Source: Flavobacterium agri
Lineage (GTDB): Bacteria > Bacteroidota > Bacteroidia > Flavobacteriales > Flavobacteriaceae
Length of the DNA: 56,242 nt
NCBI RefSeq assembly: GCF_013401995.1
Contig: NZ_JACBJI010000010.1
Coordinates: forward strand, 1-56,242
Reading direction: 5' to 3'
Below the pieces are notes generated by a model. The model searched no databases, had not been told where the DNA came from, and saw only the letters and a list, made by a program, of their open reading frames with translations. Position numbers and translations under genes: made by a program. The number at the start of each line of letters is the position of its first letter. Position 1 is the stretch's first letter. Below are positions 16,238 through 24,770 of this stretch, one piece after another.

Positions 16238-17080
16238 CTATTCAAAAACCTCAATGTTTTCCCCGTCAAACGAAGCGAAAACCATTTTCGGATGCGAATG
16301 CTGATGACACATATTGCCGTGTTTGTCGATGGCTATCGCACCCGCAAAACCATCGAAAGGCTTGAGTTCATCGAACGTTTTGGCAAAAGCGTCCTTAAGC
16401 GAAAAACCGTCGGTGACACGCGTCGCGATTTTGACGGCGACCCCTCCCGAAACGATGTCCTCGCCCACTCCGGTCAAACTAACGCCGCAAATGTCGTTGG
16501 CGTAATTGCCGGCCACGGTAGCCGAATCTGAAATACGGCCCGGAATTTCATAACCTTTTCCGCCAGTTGATGTAGCGGCAGCCAGTTTTCCGTCGGCGTC
16601 CAAAGCCACACAACCTACCGTTCCCGTTCCGGTCGCTTCGAGTTTGGCTTCGTATTCTTTTCGTCTTTGCGGAATCTCGGTAGAGAATCTTTCAAATCCG
16701 TGTTGACGAGCAAAGTTCGTCGCGCCTTCTCCACCGAGCACGCGATCATCCACTTTCATGAGTTCGAGCGCGACCTGCACCGGGTTTTTGGTCTCTTCGA
16801 TATTGATCACGCCGCTGAATTTTTTGGATTCCCCATCCATGATCGACGCGCTCATACGGATTTTTCCGTCCGATTGGATTTGCGAACCGATTCCTGCGTT
16901 GAACAATTCATCGTCTTCAAGCAAAGACACCGCATACACCACGGTTTCGAGCGCAGAATTGCTTTTCAGAAATTCAAATGATTGTCTCGCAATGCGCTTC
17001 AATGCTTCCTGTTTGGCGATTTTGGTTTCCTGGCTCGTAGAAGATTCAGAGAAAAATCCGCCGTGGATGATGATTTTCAT
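16238..17080 (-). CDS. Isoaspartyl peptidase / plant-type L-asparaginase
   Basis: 280 residues. Ntn-hydrolase with the autocleavage site G153|T154 in GTGTVG (Thr154 becomes the nucleophile) and the downstream GVGEDIV loop. The family cleaves beta-aspartyl peptides such as the beta-Asp-Arg dipeptides released from cyanophycin, as well as asparagine. It lies 83 bases downstream of the cyanophycinase gene on the same strand, so completing cyanophycin breakdown to Asp and Arg is the likely job. Confidence 0.88.
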   Translation of the reverse strand: MKIIIHGGFFSESSTSQETKIAKQEALKRIARQSFEFLKSNSALETVVYAVSLLEDDELFNAGIGSQIQSDGKIRMSASIMDGESKKFSGVINIEETKNPVQVALELMKVDDRVLGGEGATNFARQHGFERFSTEIPQRRKEYEAKLEATGTGTVGCVALDADGKLAAATSTGGKGYEIPGRISDSATVAGNYANDICGVSLTGVGEDIVSGGVAVKIATRVTDGFSLKDAFAKTFDELKPFDGFAGAIAIDKHGNMCHQHSHPKMVFASFDGENIEVFE

Positions 17081-17163
17081 GTCTCGGTTTGCTTAAAAAA
17101 AATGAGTCCGACGAAAATACGCCAGACTCATCTATAATTCATAATTCATAATTCATAATTTTT

Positions 17164-18060
17164 TCAATCCGTCGGAATGCCCAAATCTTCAGCATATTGA
17201 GAAGATTTGATCTGCATCTTATGTGTTTTGAGATTGAAAGTGTCGTATTTGCTCATCACGTGCGTCACGAGATGGTTGATCGAAATCGGTTGGCCGAGTT
17301 CGACTTGCGTCAGATTCGTGTCCTTGACTTCGCGTCCGTCCACGAGAATGACGAGCCCCGATCCGATGGCTTCCATTTCGGTGCCGTTCGTGATCAATAA
17401 ACCCGTGTCTTCACCGAGTCCGATACCAAGTACTTTCGGATTTCCGACGACCGCTTGGAACAAACGTCCAATGCGTCCGCGCTGCACGAAATGCGTATCG
17501 ATGATCACGCCGTCGATAAGCCCTAAACCGCTTGTGATCTTGACTTCGCCTTTGAGCAAAGCTTCGGAACTACTTCCTTGGTAGATCATCGAATTCGAAG
17601 CCGCGGCTGCTCCTGCCGAAGTTCCTGCGTAAATAAAATCCTCGTTGTGGTATTTCTCGAGCATCAGATCGTGCATGGCCGTTCCGCCAAGAATCGAGGT
17701 CAGGCGCAATTGGTCGCCTCCGGTGAACATGACGACGTCGGCGGCTTTGATGCGTTCCAATACGTTGGCGTCCGAAGCCTGTTCGCGCTTGTCGAGATAC
17801 AGCACGTCTACGTTGTTCGCACCGAGATAACTCAACGCTTTTACGTATTCCGGACCGATGATTTTTGGTATTTTCGAAGCGGTTGTGATAATCTCTATCC
17901 GCGATTTTTCCTTATGTCTCGCTTCGTTTATGATGCGCTTGAGGATGCCCGTCTCGAAAAAATTGATATTCTTTGAGGCATTGACGTCTATGTCGTTCTC
18001 GGTAAAACTGCCCTTGTCTACAGCACCGCCTATAATGATGAGTTTTCCTTTGATTTCCAT
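17164..18060 (-). CDS. cphB: Cyanophycinase
   Basis: 298 residues from MEIKGKLIIIGGAVDKG. Peptidase S51 fold: the nucleophile elbow GTSAGA carries Ser148 and FTGGDQLR precedes it; HFVQRGRIGRL follows. Hydrolyses cyanophycin (multi-L-arginyl-poly-L-aspartate) to beta-Asp-Arg. It lacks an export signal, so it acts on intracellular granules. Divergent from the cyanophycin synthetase gene, upstream of the isoaspartyl peptidase. A 40-codon upstream extension is rejected as non-conserved. Confidence 0.93.
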   Translation of the reverse strand: MEIKGKLIIIGGAVDKGSFTENDIDVNASKNINFFETGILKRIINEARHKEKSRIEIITTASKIPKIIGPEYVKALSYLGANNVDVLYLDKREQASDANVLERIKAADVVMFTGGDQLRLTSILGGTAMHDLMLEKYHNEDFIYAGTSAGAAAASNSMIYQGSSSEALLKGEVKITSGLGLIDGVIIDTHFVQRGRIGRLFQAVVGNPKVLGIGLGEDTGLLITNGTEMEAIGSGLVILVDGREVKDTNLTQVELGQPISINHLVTHVMSKYDTFNLKTHKMQIKSSQYAEDLGIPTD

Positions 18061-18379
18061 TCTATTCCGATAAACTTGGAGGCCGTAAAAATAGGAATAA
18101 ATGCCAAAACGCCCCGATTTAAAAACGGCAAAAGTGGGCTTTTTGTTTTTAAGCAGCTGATTTAAAAACGGTTGAAACAACGGATTTCATGAAGATTTTA
18201 CGTATAATTTAAACCTCATACCCGAAATGTGCGTAAATCCTTTCTTTAACACAGAAATAATTTTGTTCCGTTATCGAAATCCGTTATTTTAGGCAATGCT
18301 TTCAGCGATTTAACGAAAACGCTGTGTTTTTTACTCGAATCCAAAACATCCTTCGACAGAATATTAATCAACCAAACCA
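18061..18379. other. Divergent intergenic region cphB/cphA
   Basis: 319 bases without a gene. It must hold the promoters of both cyanophycin genes. TAATTTTG at 18258-18265 fits a plus-strand -7 box but has no TTG at the right distance and would leave a leader of about 110 bases. A stretch of short AT-rich direct repeats follows (CCGTTAT twice, 18269 and 18281). No riboswitch or clear operator was found. Confidence 0.5.
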
Positions 18380-21004
18380 ATGAAAATCTTAAAGATACAA
18401 GCTTTGCGCGGCCCGAACATCTGGAGCGTGCAACGCAAGAAACTGATTCAGATGCGCCTCGATCTCGAGGACATGGAAGAAAAACCCACCAATAAAATCC
18501 CCGGTTTCCGTGAAAGAATCGAGAAATTGCTGCCAACTTTATACGAACACCGTTGTTCCGAAGGCGTCCCTGGCGGATTTTTCTCGCGTATCGACCGAGG
18601 TACTTGGATGGGCCATGTGATCGAACACATCGCACTCGAAATACAGACGCTCGCCGGCATGGAAACCGGTTTCGGACGTACGCGCGAGACCAAAACACCC
18701 GGAACATATAACGTCGTCTTTAGTTATACCGAAGAAAACGTCGGATTGTTCGCGGCCGAAAGTGCCGTAAGGATTGCCGAAGCGTTGATCGAAGGTATCG
18801 AGTACGATCTTGAGGCCGACATTCAAAAAATGCGCGAAATACGCGAACGCGACCGACTCGGGCCGTCGACGGGAAGTATCGTCGAAGAAGCCGTGGCGCG
18901 CGACATTCCATGGATTCGATTAGGAACGAACTCTCTCGTACAATTAGGCTACGGTGTGAACCAGATGCGGTTTCAGGCGACGATCACTTGCAAAACCTCG
19001 AATATCGCCGTCGACATCGCCTGCAACAAAGAAGAAACCAAGCGCATGCTCGACATGAACTCGGTTCCCGTCCCGAAAGGCAGTATTTGTGTCGATGAAG
19101 AAGATTTGAAAGAGTGTCTCGACAAGATCGGATTTCCGGTCGTGATCAAACCGCTTGACGGAAACCACGGAAAAGGCGCTTCGATCAACGTAAAAACCTG
19201 GGAAGATGCGGTTTCGGGGCTTGAATTCGCCAAAAAATACAGCAGACGCGTCATCGTCGAAAAATACATCACCGGATTCGATTTCCGTGTGCTCGTCATC
19301 GACAATAAACTCGTGGCCGCTGCCAAACGTGTTCCGGCGCACGTGGTCGGAAACGGAGCGGATTCAATCCAAACCTTGATCGACGAAACCAACAAAGATC
19401 CGAGACGCGGTTACGGACACGAAAACGTGCTCACCGAAATTTCGGTCGACCGCGACACCGAAGATTTGCTTGAAAAACTCGGATATACGTTGGAAACCGT
19501 TCCTAAAAACGGCGAAATCGTGTATTTGAAATCGACCGCCAACCTTTCTACAGGCGGCACTTCGGTCGACGTTACCGACATGATGCATCCCGAAAATATC
19601 TTTTTGGCCGAACGCATTTCCAGAATCATCGGACTCGACGTTTGCGGCATCGACATCATGGCCGAAAACCTCACGCAACCGCTCAAGGAAAACGGAGGTT
19701 GCATCCTCGAAGTCAACGCCGCGCCTGGTTTCCGCATGCACCTCGCTCCTAGTGAAGGTTTGCCTAGGAATGTTGCCGCGCCTGTGATCGACATGTTGTA
19801 TCCTCCCGGAAAGCCGAGTCGCATCCCAATCATCGCCGTGACCGGAACGAACGGAAAAACCACGACTACCCGACTTTTGGCGCACATCGTCAAGAACAAC
19901 GGCTTCCGCGTAGGTTTTACGACTTCGGACGGGATTTACGTGCAAAACCACATGATGGAAAAAGGCGATACGACAGGTCCGCTTTCGGCAGAATATATTT
20001 TGAAAGACCCGACTGTGGAATTCGCGGTTCTCGAAACGGCCCGAGGCGGAATTTTGCGCTCCGGGCTTGGCTTCAGCCGATGCGACATCGGGATCGTGAC
20101 CAATATTCAGGAAGACCATTTGGGCTTGTCGGACATCCATACGCTCGACGATTTGGCGCGCGTGAAGTCGACCGTCGTGAAAAGCGTCAAAAAAGACGGA
20201 TGGGCGATTTTGAACGCCGAGGACGAACACTGCATGAACATCGCCAAGGAACTGCAATGCAACATCGCGTATTTTGCGATGGACGAGGAACATCCGACCG
20301 TTAAACGCCTTTGCAAAGAAGGAAAAATCGTCGCGGTTTACGAGAACGGTTTCATTACCGTTAAGCGAGGCGAATGGAAAATCCGCGTAGAAAGAGCAAC
20401 CCATGTGCCATTGACGCTTGGCGGAAAAGCCAAGTTCATGATCGCGAACGCGCTTGCCGCAACTCTTGCCGCTTACCTTTACGGATTCAAGACCGACGAC
20501 ATCAGTCTTTCGCTTCAGACGTTCATACCAAGCGTGGCGCAGACTCCGGGCCGTATGAACATTTTCGAGTTCAAGCGTTTCAAGGTTTTGGTCGATTTTG
20601 CGCACAATCCGGCCGGATATTTAGGTGTGGAAGATTACCTTCAAAGCGTTGACGCGACCAAAAAAATCGGAATTATAGCCGGAGTCGGTGACAGACGTGA
20701 CGAAGACATCAAGGAATGCGGGAAAATCGCGGGCCGTATGTTCGACCACATCATCATCCGTCAGGAAAAACACCTGCGCGGACGAACCGAAGAAGAAATC
20801 ATCAACCTGATCCTCGACGGCATTTCTGAAGCCGGAAAAACCGTCACGCATGAAATCATCACCAAAGAAACCGATGCGATCAAGCACGCGATCAATTCGG
20901 CCGAGGAAGGTACGTATATCACGGCTTTGAGTGATGTGGTGACCAATGCGATCGAAATCGTCCAGGAATATCTCGACAAGGAAAACGAGGAAGGAAGCCT
21001 CTGA
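18380..21004 (+). CDS. cphA: Cyanophycin synthetase
   Basis: 874 residues, full length. An N-terminal domain (1-160) precedes the ATP-grasp domain (160-480; FPVVIKPLDGNHGKGAS, ILEVNAAPGFRMH) that adds Asp to the backbone, followed by the Mur-ligase-like domain (480-874) with P-loop TGTNGKTTTT (Lys493) that adds Arg. Polymerises aspartate and arginine into cyanophycin without a ribosome. Together with the divergent cyanophycinase and isoaspartyl peptidase it gives a complete store-and-release cycle for nitrogen. Confidence 0.96.
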   Translation: MKILKIQALRGPNIWSVQRKKLIQMRLDLEDMEEKPTNKIPGFRERIEKLLPTLYEHRCSEGVPGGFFSRIDRGTWMGHVIEHIALEIQTLAGMETGFGRTRETKTPGTYNVVFSYTEENVGLFAAESAVRIAEALIEGIEYDLEADIQKMREIRERDRLGPSTGSIVEEAVARDIPWIRLGTNSLVQLGYGVNQMRFQATITCKTSNIAVDIACNKEETKRMLDMNSVPVPKGSICVDEEDLKECLDKIGFPVVIKPLDGNHGKGASINVKTWEDAVSGLEFAKKYSRRVIVEKYITGFDFRVLVIDNKLVAAAKRVPAHVVGNGADSIQTLIDETNKDPRRGYGHENVLTEISVDRDTEDLLEKLGYTLETVPKNGEIVYLKSTANLSTGGTSVDVTDMMHPENIFLAERISRIIGLDVCGIDIMAENLTQPLKENGGCILEVNAAPGFRMHLAPSEGLPRNVAAPVIDMLYPPGKPSRIPIIAVTGTNGKTTTTRLLAHIVKNNGFRVGFTTSDGIYVQNHMMEKGDTTGPLSAEYILKDPTVEFAVLETARGGILRSGLGFSRCDIGIVTNIQEDHLGLSDIHTLDDLARVKSTVVKSVKKDGWAILNAEDEHCMNIAKELQCNIAYFAMDEEHPTVKRLCKEGKIVAVYENGFITVKRGEWKIRVERATHVPLTLGGKAKFMIANALAATLAAYLYGFKTDDISLSLQTFIPSVAQTPGRMNIFEFKRFKVLVDFAHNPAGYLGVEDYLQSVDATKKIGIIAGVGDRRDEDIKECGKIAGRMFDHIIIRQEKHLRGRTEEEIINLILDGISEAGKTVTHEIITKETDAIKHAINSAEEGTYITALSDVVTNAIEIVQEYLDKENEEGSL

Positions 21005-21021
21005 TTCCGTCTTAAGTTTTA

Positions 21022-21088
21022 GCCACGAATGGCGCGAATGACACCAATTCATCAAATTAGTGAAATTCGTGACATTCGTGGCTTTTTT
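21022..21088. repeat. GCCACGAAT hairpin element, copy 2 (terminator of cphA)
   Basis: GCCACGAAT (21022-21030) and ATTCGTGGC (21074-21082) enclose internal arms related to copy 1 at 16162-16224, followed by seven Ts. It starts 17 bases after the cphA stop. Confidence 0.75.
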
Positions 21089-21165
21089 ATAAATGCCTCG
21101 TAACAAATACCCGTGACACACGACCAACGTGCAATTCGTTACATTTGCATTCCAACTACAAACTT

Positions 21166-23295
21166 ATGATCAGAAAAATAACCTTGGCGTTAAGCCTTTT
21201 CGTGGCCGTTTCCGCATCGGCACAAACCCAAACACTGACGCTCGAACAAGGCGTTTTACAACAATTCAGACAATTTCGCGCCGACGGCATGTTGGGTTTC
21301 CAATGGATTCCGAACACATCGAATTACGTGTTTTTCGGCGAAGGCGGACGCAAACTCATGACCGCGTCACAGGCCAACCAAACCGCGAGTGAGCTGGTCA
21401 CTTTGGCCGACTTGAACAAAGCCACGGGAGCTGACTTCAAAGGCTTTTTCGGAATCGTTTTCAAGAATTCGGATGCGTTCATCCTCGCATCGGGAACTAA
21501 ATATTACGAATACAACTTCAAGACGAAATCTGGCAAAATGCTCGCTGAAATCCCGGCCGAAGCCGAAAACGCGACGTGGAACGAAGACCACAACGGCATT
21601 GCGTTCACCGAAGCCAACAACCTGTATTTTTGGAAAGACGGAGCGAAAAAAGCCGTGACTTCCGAAAGCAACAAAGGCATCGTTTCGGGTGCGTCGATCG
21701 CAAGGAACGAATTCGGTATCAACGGCGGGATTTTTTGGTCGCCAAAAGGAAATCTGCTTGCGTTCTATCAAAAAGACGAAACCGAAGTGGCCGATTATCC
21801 GCTGCTCGACATCAACGAAACGCCTGGAAAACTTGTGAATATCAAGTATCCGATGATCGGACAGAAAAGCGAAAAACCCAAAGTCGGGATTTACAACATC
21901 GCTTCGGGAAAATCGGTTTTCATTTCTCCAAAAGGCGCGTCGGACGATTATTTGACGAATCTTTCGTGGACGCCCGATGAAAAATTCGTGCTTGTCGCCG
22001 AAGTGAATCGCGCACAGAACAACATGCATTTGAATCTGTACGATGCGAATTCGGGTGCTTTTGTTCGCACTTTGGTCGAAGAAAAATCGGAAGCGTGGAC
22101 AGAACCGGAACATGCGGCATTTTTCCCGAGCGCGAAATCGAACAACTTCGTTTGGGAAAGCGAAACAGACGGTTTCAACAACTTCTACTACTATTCCATC
22201 GACGGAAAACTCATCAAGAAATTGACGTCGAATAAATTCATGGCGCGCGAAATCATCGGAAGCAATCCGGCCGGAACCGAGTTTTACTTCAAGGCGACAG
22301 GCCCGAACCCAACGAACATGCTCGTTTACAAAGTCGATCTGAAAGGCAAGCAGACGCTTCTCACCAAAGACGAAGGCGTGCACAACGTCGCGATCTCTAC
22401 AGACGGGACTTTGGTTTTCGACGAGTATTCGAACCATTCGACTCCGGGAAAATCGCTGATTTGGGACAAGTCCGGCAAAGCGAAAACATTGGTCGAAAGC
22501 GCGAACAAATATAAAGACGTCATCATGGGCACGTCTGAAGTCAAAACGATCAAGGCTGCCGACGGAAAAACCGATTTGTATACGCGTCTGATCAAGCCGA
22601 GCAACTTCGACGCGAACAAAAAATATCCGGTTTTGGTTTACGTGTATGGCGGACCTCATGCGCAATTGGTCACGAATTCCTATTTGGACGGTGCCAATTT
22701 GTGGATGTTCTGGATGGCCGAACAAGGTTATCTCGTGTTTACCGTTGACGGACGCGGATCGGACAACCGTGGCGTAGCTTTCGAAAGCGTGATCCACGGA
22801 CGCGTCGGTGTCAATGAGATCGACGATCAATTGGCAGGCGTGAATTACTTGAAATCGCTTCCGTACGTAGACGGCAACCGTTTGGCCGTGCACGGATGGA
22901 GTTTCGGCGGATTCATGACAACTTCACTCATGCTGCGCAAACCGGACGTGTTTAAAGTAGGCGTCGCCGGCGGACCGGTTACGGATTGGAAATATTACGA
23001 AGTCATGTACGGCGAACGTTACATGGACACGCCGGCCGAAAACCAAAAAGGTTTCGACGAAGCCAGTACGCTCAACTATGTTAAAGATTTGAAAGGAAAA
23101 CTATTGTTGATCCACGGAACGAGTGACGATGTGGTCGTGATGCAGCAGAATTTCGCGTTGATCAAGAAATTCGTAGAAGCGAACAAACAGGTCGATTTCT
23201 TTGCCTATCCGATGCACAAACACAATGTGATCGGACGTGACCGCGTGCATTTGATGCAGAAGGTTTTGGATTATGTGATCGAGAATAATAAATAG
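21166..23295 (+). CDS. S9B-family dipeptidyl peptidase (DPP-IV-like), secreted
   Basis: 709 residues from MIRKITLALSLF, with a signal peptide ending at ASAQ near residue 20. N-terminal beta-propeller (40-480) and C-terminal alpha/beta-hydrolase: GWSFGG with Ser579, HGTSDD with Asp654/655 and KHNVIG with His686 form the triad. The family removes N-terminal dipeptides, often Xaa-Pro, in the periplasm. A -7-like TACATTTG is at 21140-21147. Stand-alone gene. Confidence 0.93.
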   Translation: MIRKITLALSLFVAVSASAQTQTLTLEQGVLQQFRQFRADGMLGFQWIPNTSNYVFFGEGGRKLMTASQANQTASELVTLADLNKATGADFKGFFGIVFKNSDAFILASGTKYYEYNFKTKSGKMLAEIPAEAENATWNEDHNGIAFTEANNLYFWKDGAKKAVTSESNKGIVSGASIARNEFGINGGIFWSPKGNLLAFYQKDETEVADYPLLDINETPGKLVNIKYPMIGQKSEKPKVGIYNIASGKSVFISPKGASDDYLTNLSWTPDEKFVLVAEVNRAQNNMHLNLYDANSGAFVRTLVEEKSEAWTEPEHAAFFPSAKSNNFVWESETDGFNNFYYYSIDGKLIKKLTSNKFMAREIIGSNPAGTEFYFKATGPNPTNMLVYKVDLKGKQTLLTKDEGVHNVAISTDGTLVFDEYSNHSTPGKSLIWDKSGKAKTLVESANKYKDVIMGTSEVKTIKAADGKTDLYTRLIKPSNFDANKKYPVLVYVYGGPHAQLVTNSYLDGANLWMFWMAEQGYLVFTVDGRGSDNRGVAFESVIHGRVGVNEIDDQLAGVNYLKSLPYVDGNRLAVHGWSFGGFMTTSLMLRKPDVFKVGVAGGPVTDWKYYEVMYGERYMDTPAENQKGFDEASTLNYVKDLKGKLLLIHGTSDDVVVMQQNFALIKKFVEANKQVDFFAYPMHKHNVIGRDRVHLMQKVLDYVIENNK

Positions 23296-23318
23296 TGCCT
23301 GAGTGAAAATACAAAATC

Positions 23319-23351
23319 AAAAAGTCGGATCACAAACGGTCCGACTTTTTT
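23319..23351 (+). terminator. Terminator after the DPP-IV gene
   Basis: AAAGTCGGA and TCCGACTTT stem, loop of about ten bases, followed by Ts. Confidence 0.85.
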
Positions 23352-23404
23352 ATGCTTTTTGTTGACGTGGATTTCTTTTTCTAAAAACTACCTGGATACC
23401 CTTT

Positions 23405-24676
23405 TCAGGTCTTTTGCTTTTTCTTTCTAGCGGCCGGAAACAACACATTGTTCAAAATCAACCGGAAGCCCGGTGAATTCGGGTGAAGATCGAGAACCGT
23501 CGGTTCGTCACCAACGCGGTGTTGGTAATCTTCGGGGTCGTGTCCGCCGTAAAACGTGAACATGCCTTTTCCTTTTTGTCCGTGGATATAACGCGCTTCT
23601 CCATCAATCTGGCACTCGCCCAAAACCAGGATGTTCGATTTGACCAGATCGCGTTCAAAAGCCGTTGTCTGCCCCATAAAACCCTTGACGAGTTGCGTGT
23701 GATTTTGGCAAAGCATGCTTGGAATCACATCCCATTTGGCCGAAAACTCCATCAAGGTGAAATAGTCTTTCTCGAATGGCACGCGACGTTTGTCGGTCAT
23801 GTCGATATCTGAAAATTCATAGCGTTCGGGACGCCTTTCCAAAGTAAAATCCTTGAACGCGAAGCATTTCGAATAGTCGAGTTTGGATTGGTAGTTGGGT
23901 TCGCTCGCGTCTCCGTCAAACATGGGTTCGCAGATGTCGATGCCTTCCGATGCAAGCGCGATGTCGAAACTGTCGGTGGCCGAGCACATCGCGAACATGA
24001 ATCCGCCGCCGATCACGAAATCGCGCACCTTTTTGGCGACGGCCAGTTTTTCCTGCGAAACTTTATCGTATCCGAGCTTTTTGGCCAAAGCTTCGGCGTT
24101 TTTCTTTTCCTCTATATACCAAGGTGCGTTGCGGTACATACCGTAAAACTTACCGTATTGGCCCGTGAAATCCTCGTGATGCAAGTGCAGCCAATCGTAC
24201 AATAGCAATTGGTCGGAGAGTACTTCCTCGTCGTACACTTCGGTATACGGGATTTCGGCATATTTGAGAACCAACGTCACGGCGTCGTCCCAAGGCTGTT
24301 TTCCTTTTGGCGTGTACACTGCAATTTTAGGCGCTTTTTCGAGCACCACGGTTTCCATATTCTGGGACGGGCTCGAAATTTCATCGAGGATGGAATTGGC
24401 TTGTCCGTCCGACAAAACTTCGAAACTCACGCCACGAATCTGGCATTCCTTGCGGATTTCGGGCGCGTCGGGCAACAGGAAAGATCCGCCGCGATAATTG
24501 AGCAGCCAGCTCGCCTTGTATTGTTTATCAAGCGCCCAATACGTGATCCCGTAAGCTTTCAGATGGTTCTGCTGACCGGTCTCGTCCATCGGCAGCAAGA
24601 TGAAGTTCGCGTTTCCGACAACGGAAAAAACCAAAAACAACGCGATAAAAATTCTCCTCAAAAACATCATGTCCAT
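23405..24676 (-). CDS. Conserved secreted protein, usually labelled asparagine synthetase B
   Basis: 423 residues with a signal peptide (hydrophobic 5-22, ending GNANF). It matches a Bacteroidetes family I know from LLPMDETGQQNHLKAYG and LLNYRGGSFLLPD, often named asparagine synthetase B in databases. None of the expected features is visible: no N-terminal nucleophile Cys2, no PP-loop SGGxDS, and an export signal is present. The C-terminal half has a glutamine-amidotransferase-like VIGGGFMFAMCSATD segment. The function is unknown and the synthetase name is unlikely to be right. Confidence 0.8.
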   Translation of the reverse strand: MDMMFLRRIFIALFLVFSVVGNANFILLPMDETGQQNHLKAYGITYWALDKQYKASWLLNYRGGSFLLPDAPEIRKECQIRGVSFEVLSDGQANSILDEISSPSQNMETVVLEKAPKIAVYTPKGKQPWDDAVTLVLKYAEIPYTEVYDEEVLSDQLLLYDWLHLHHEDFTGQYGKFYGMYRNAPWYIEEKKNAEALAKKLGYDKVSQEKLAVAKKVRDFVIGGGFMFAMCSATDSFDIALASEGIDICEPMFDGDASEPNYQSKLDYSKCFAFKDFTLERRPERYEFSDIDMTDKRRVPFEKDYFTLMEFSAKWDVIPSMLCQNHTQLVKGFMGQTTAFERDLVKSNILVLGECQIDGEARYIHGQKGKGMFTFYGGHDPEDYQHRVGDEPTVLDLHPNSPGFRLILNNVLFPAARKKKQKT

Positions 24677-24770
24677 TTTGCGTAAAGATAAACGTTAATC
24701 CCTTGAAAATAATTCGTTGAGAGCTAAAAAATCCCTAATTATGCACCCGCAAATCTGATTCCCCAAATCG

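Noticed and set aside
19364..20605. 413-codon minus-strand frame inside cphA
   Set aside because: Same reason: antisense shadow of the cyanophycin synthetase reading frame, no family resemblance.
21367..22893. 508-codon open frame on the minus strand inside the DPP-IV gene
   Set aside because: Fully inside a well-supported gene; GC- and codon-biased genes give long antisense frames. Composition (many Arg, His, Phe) is shadow-like.
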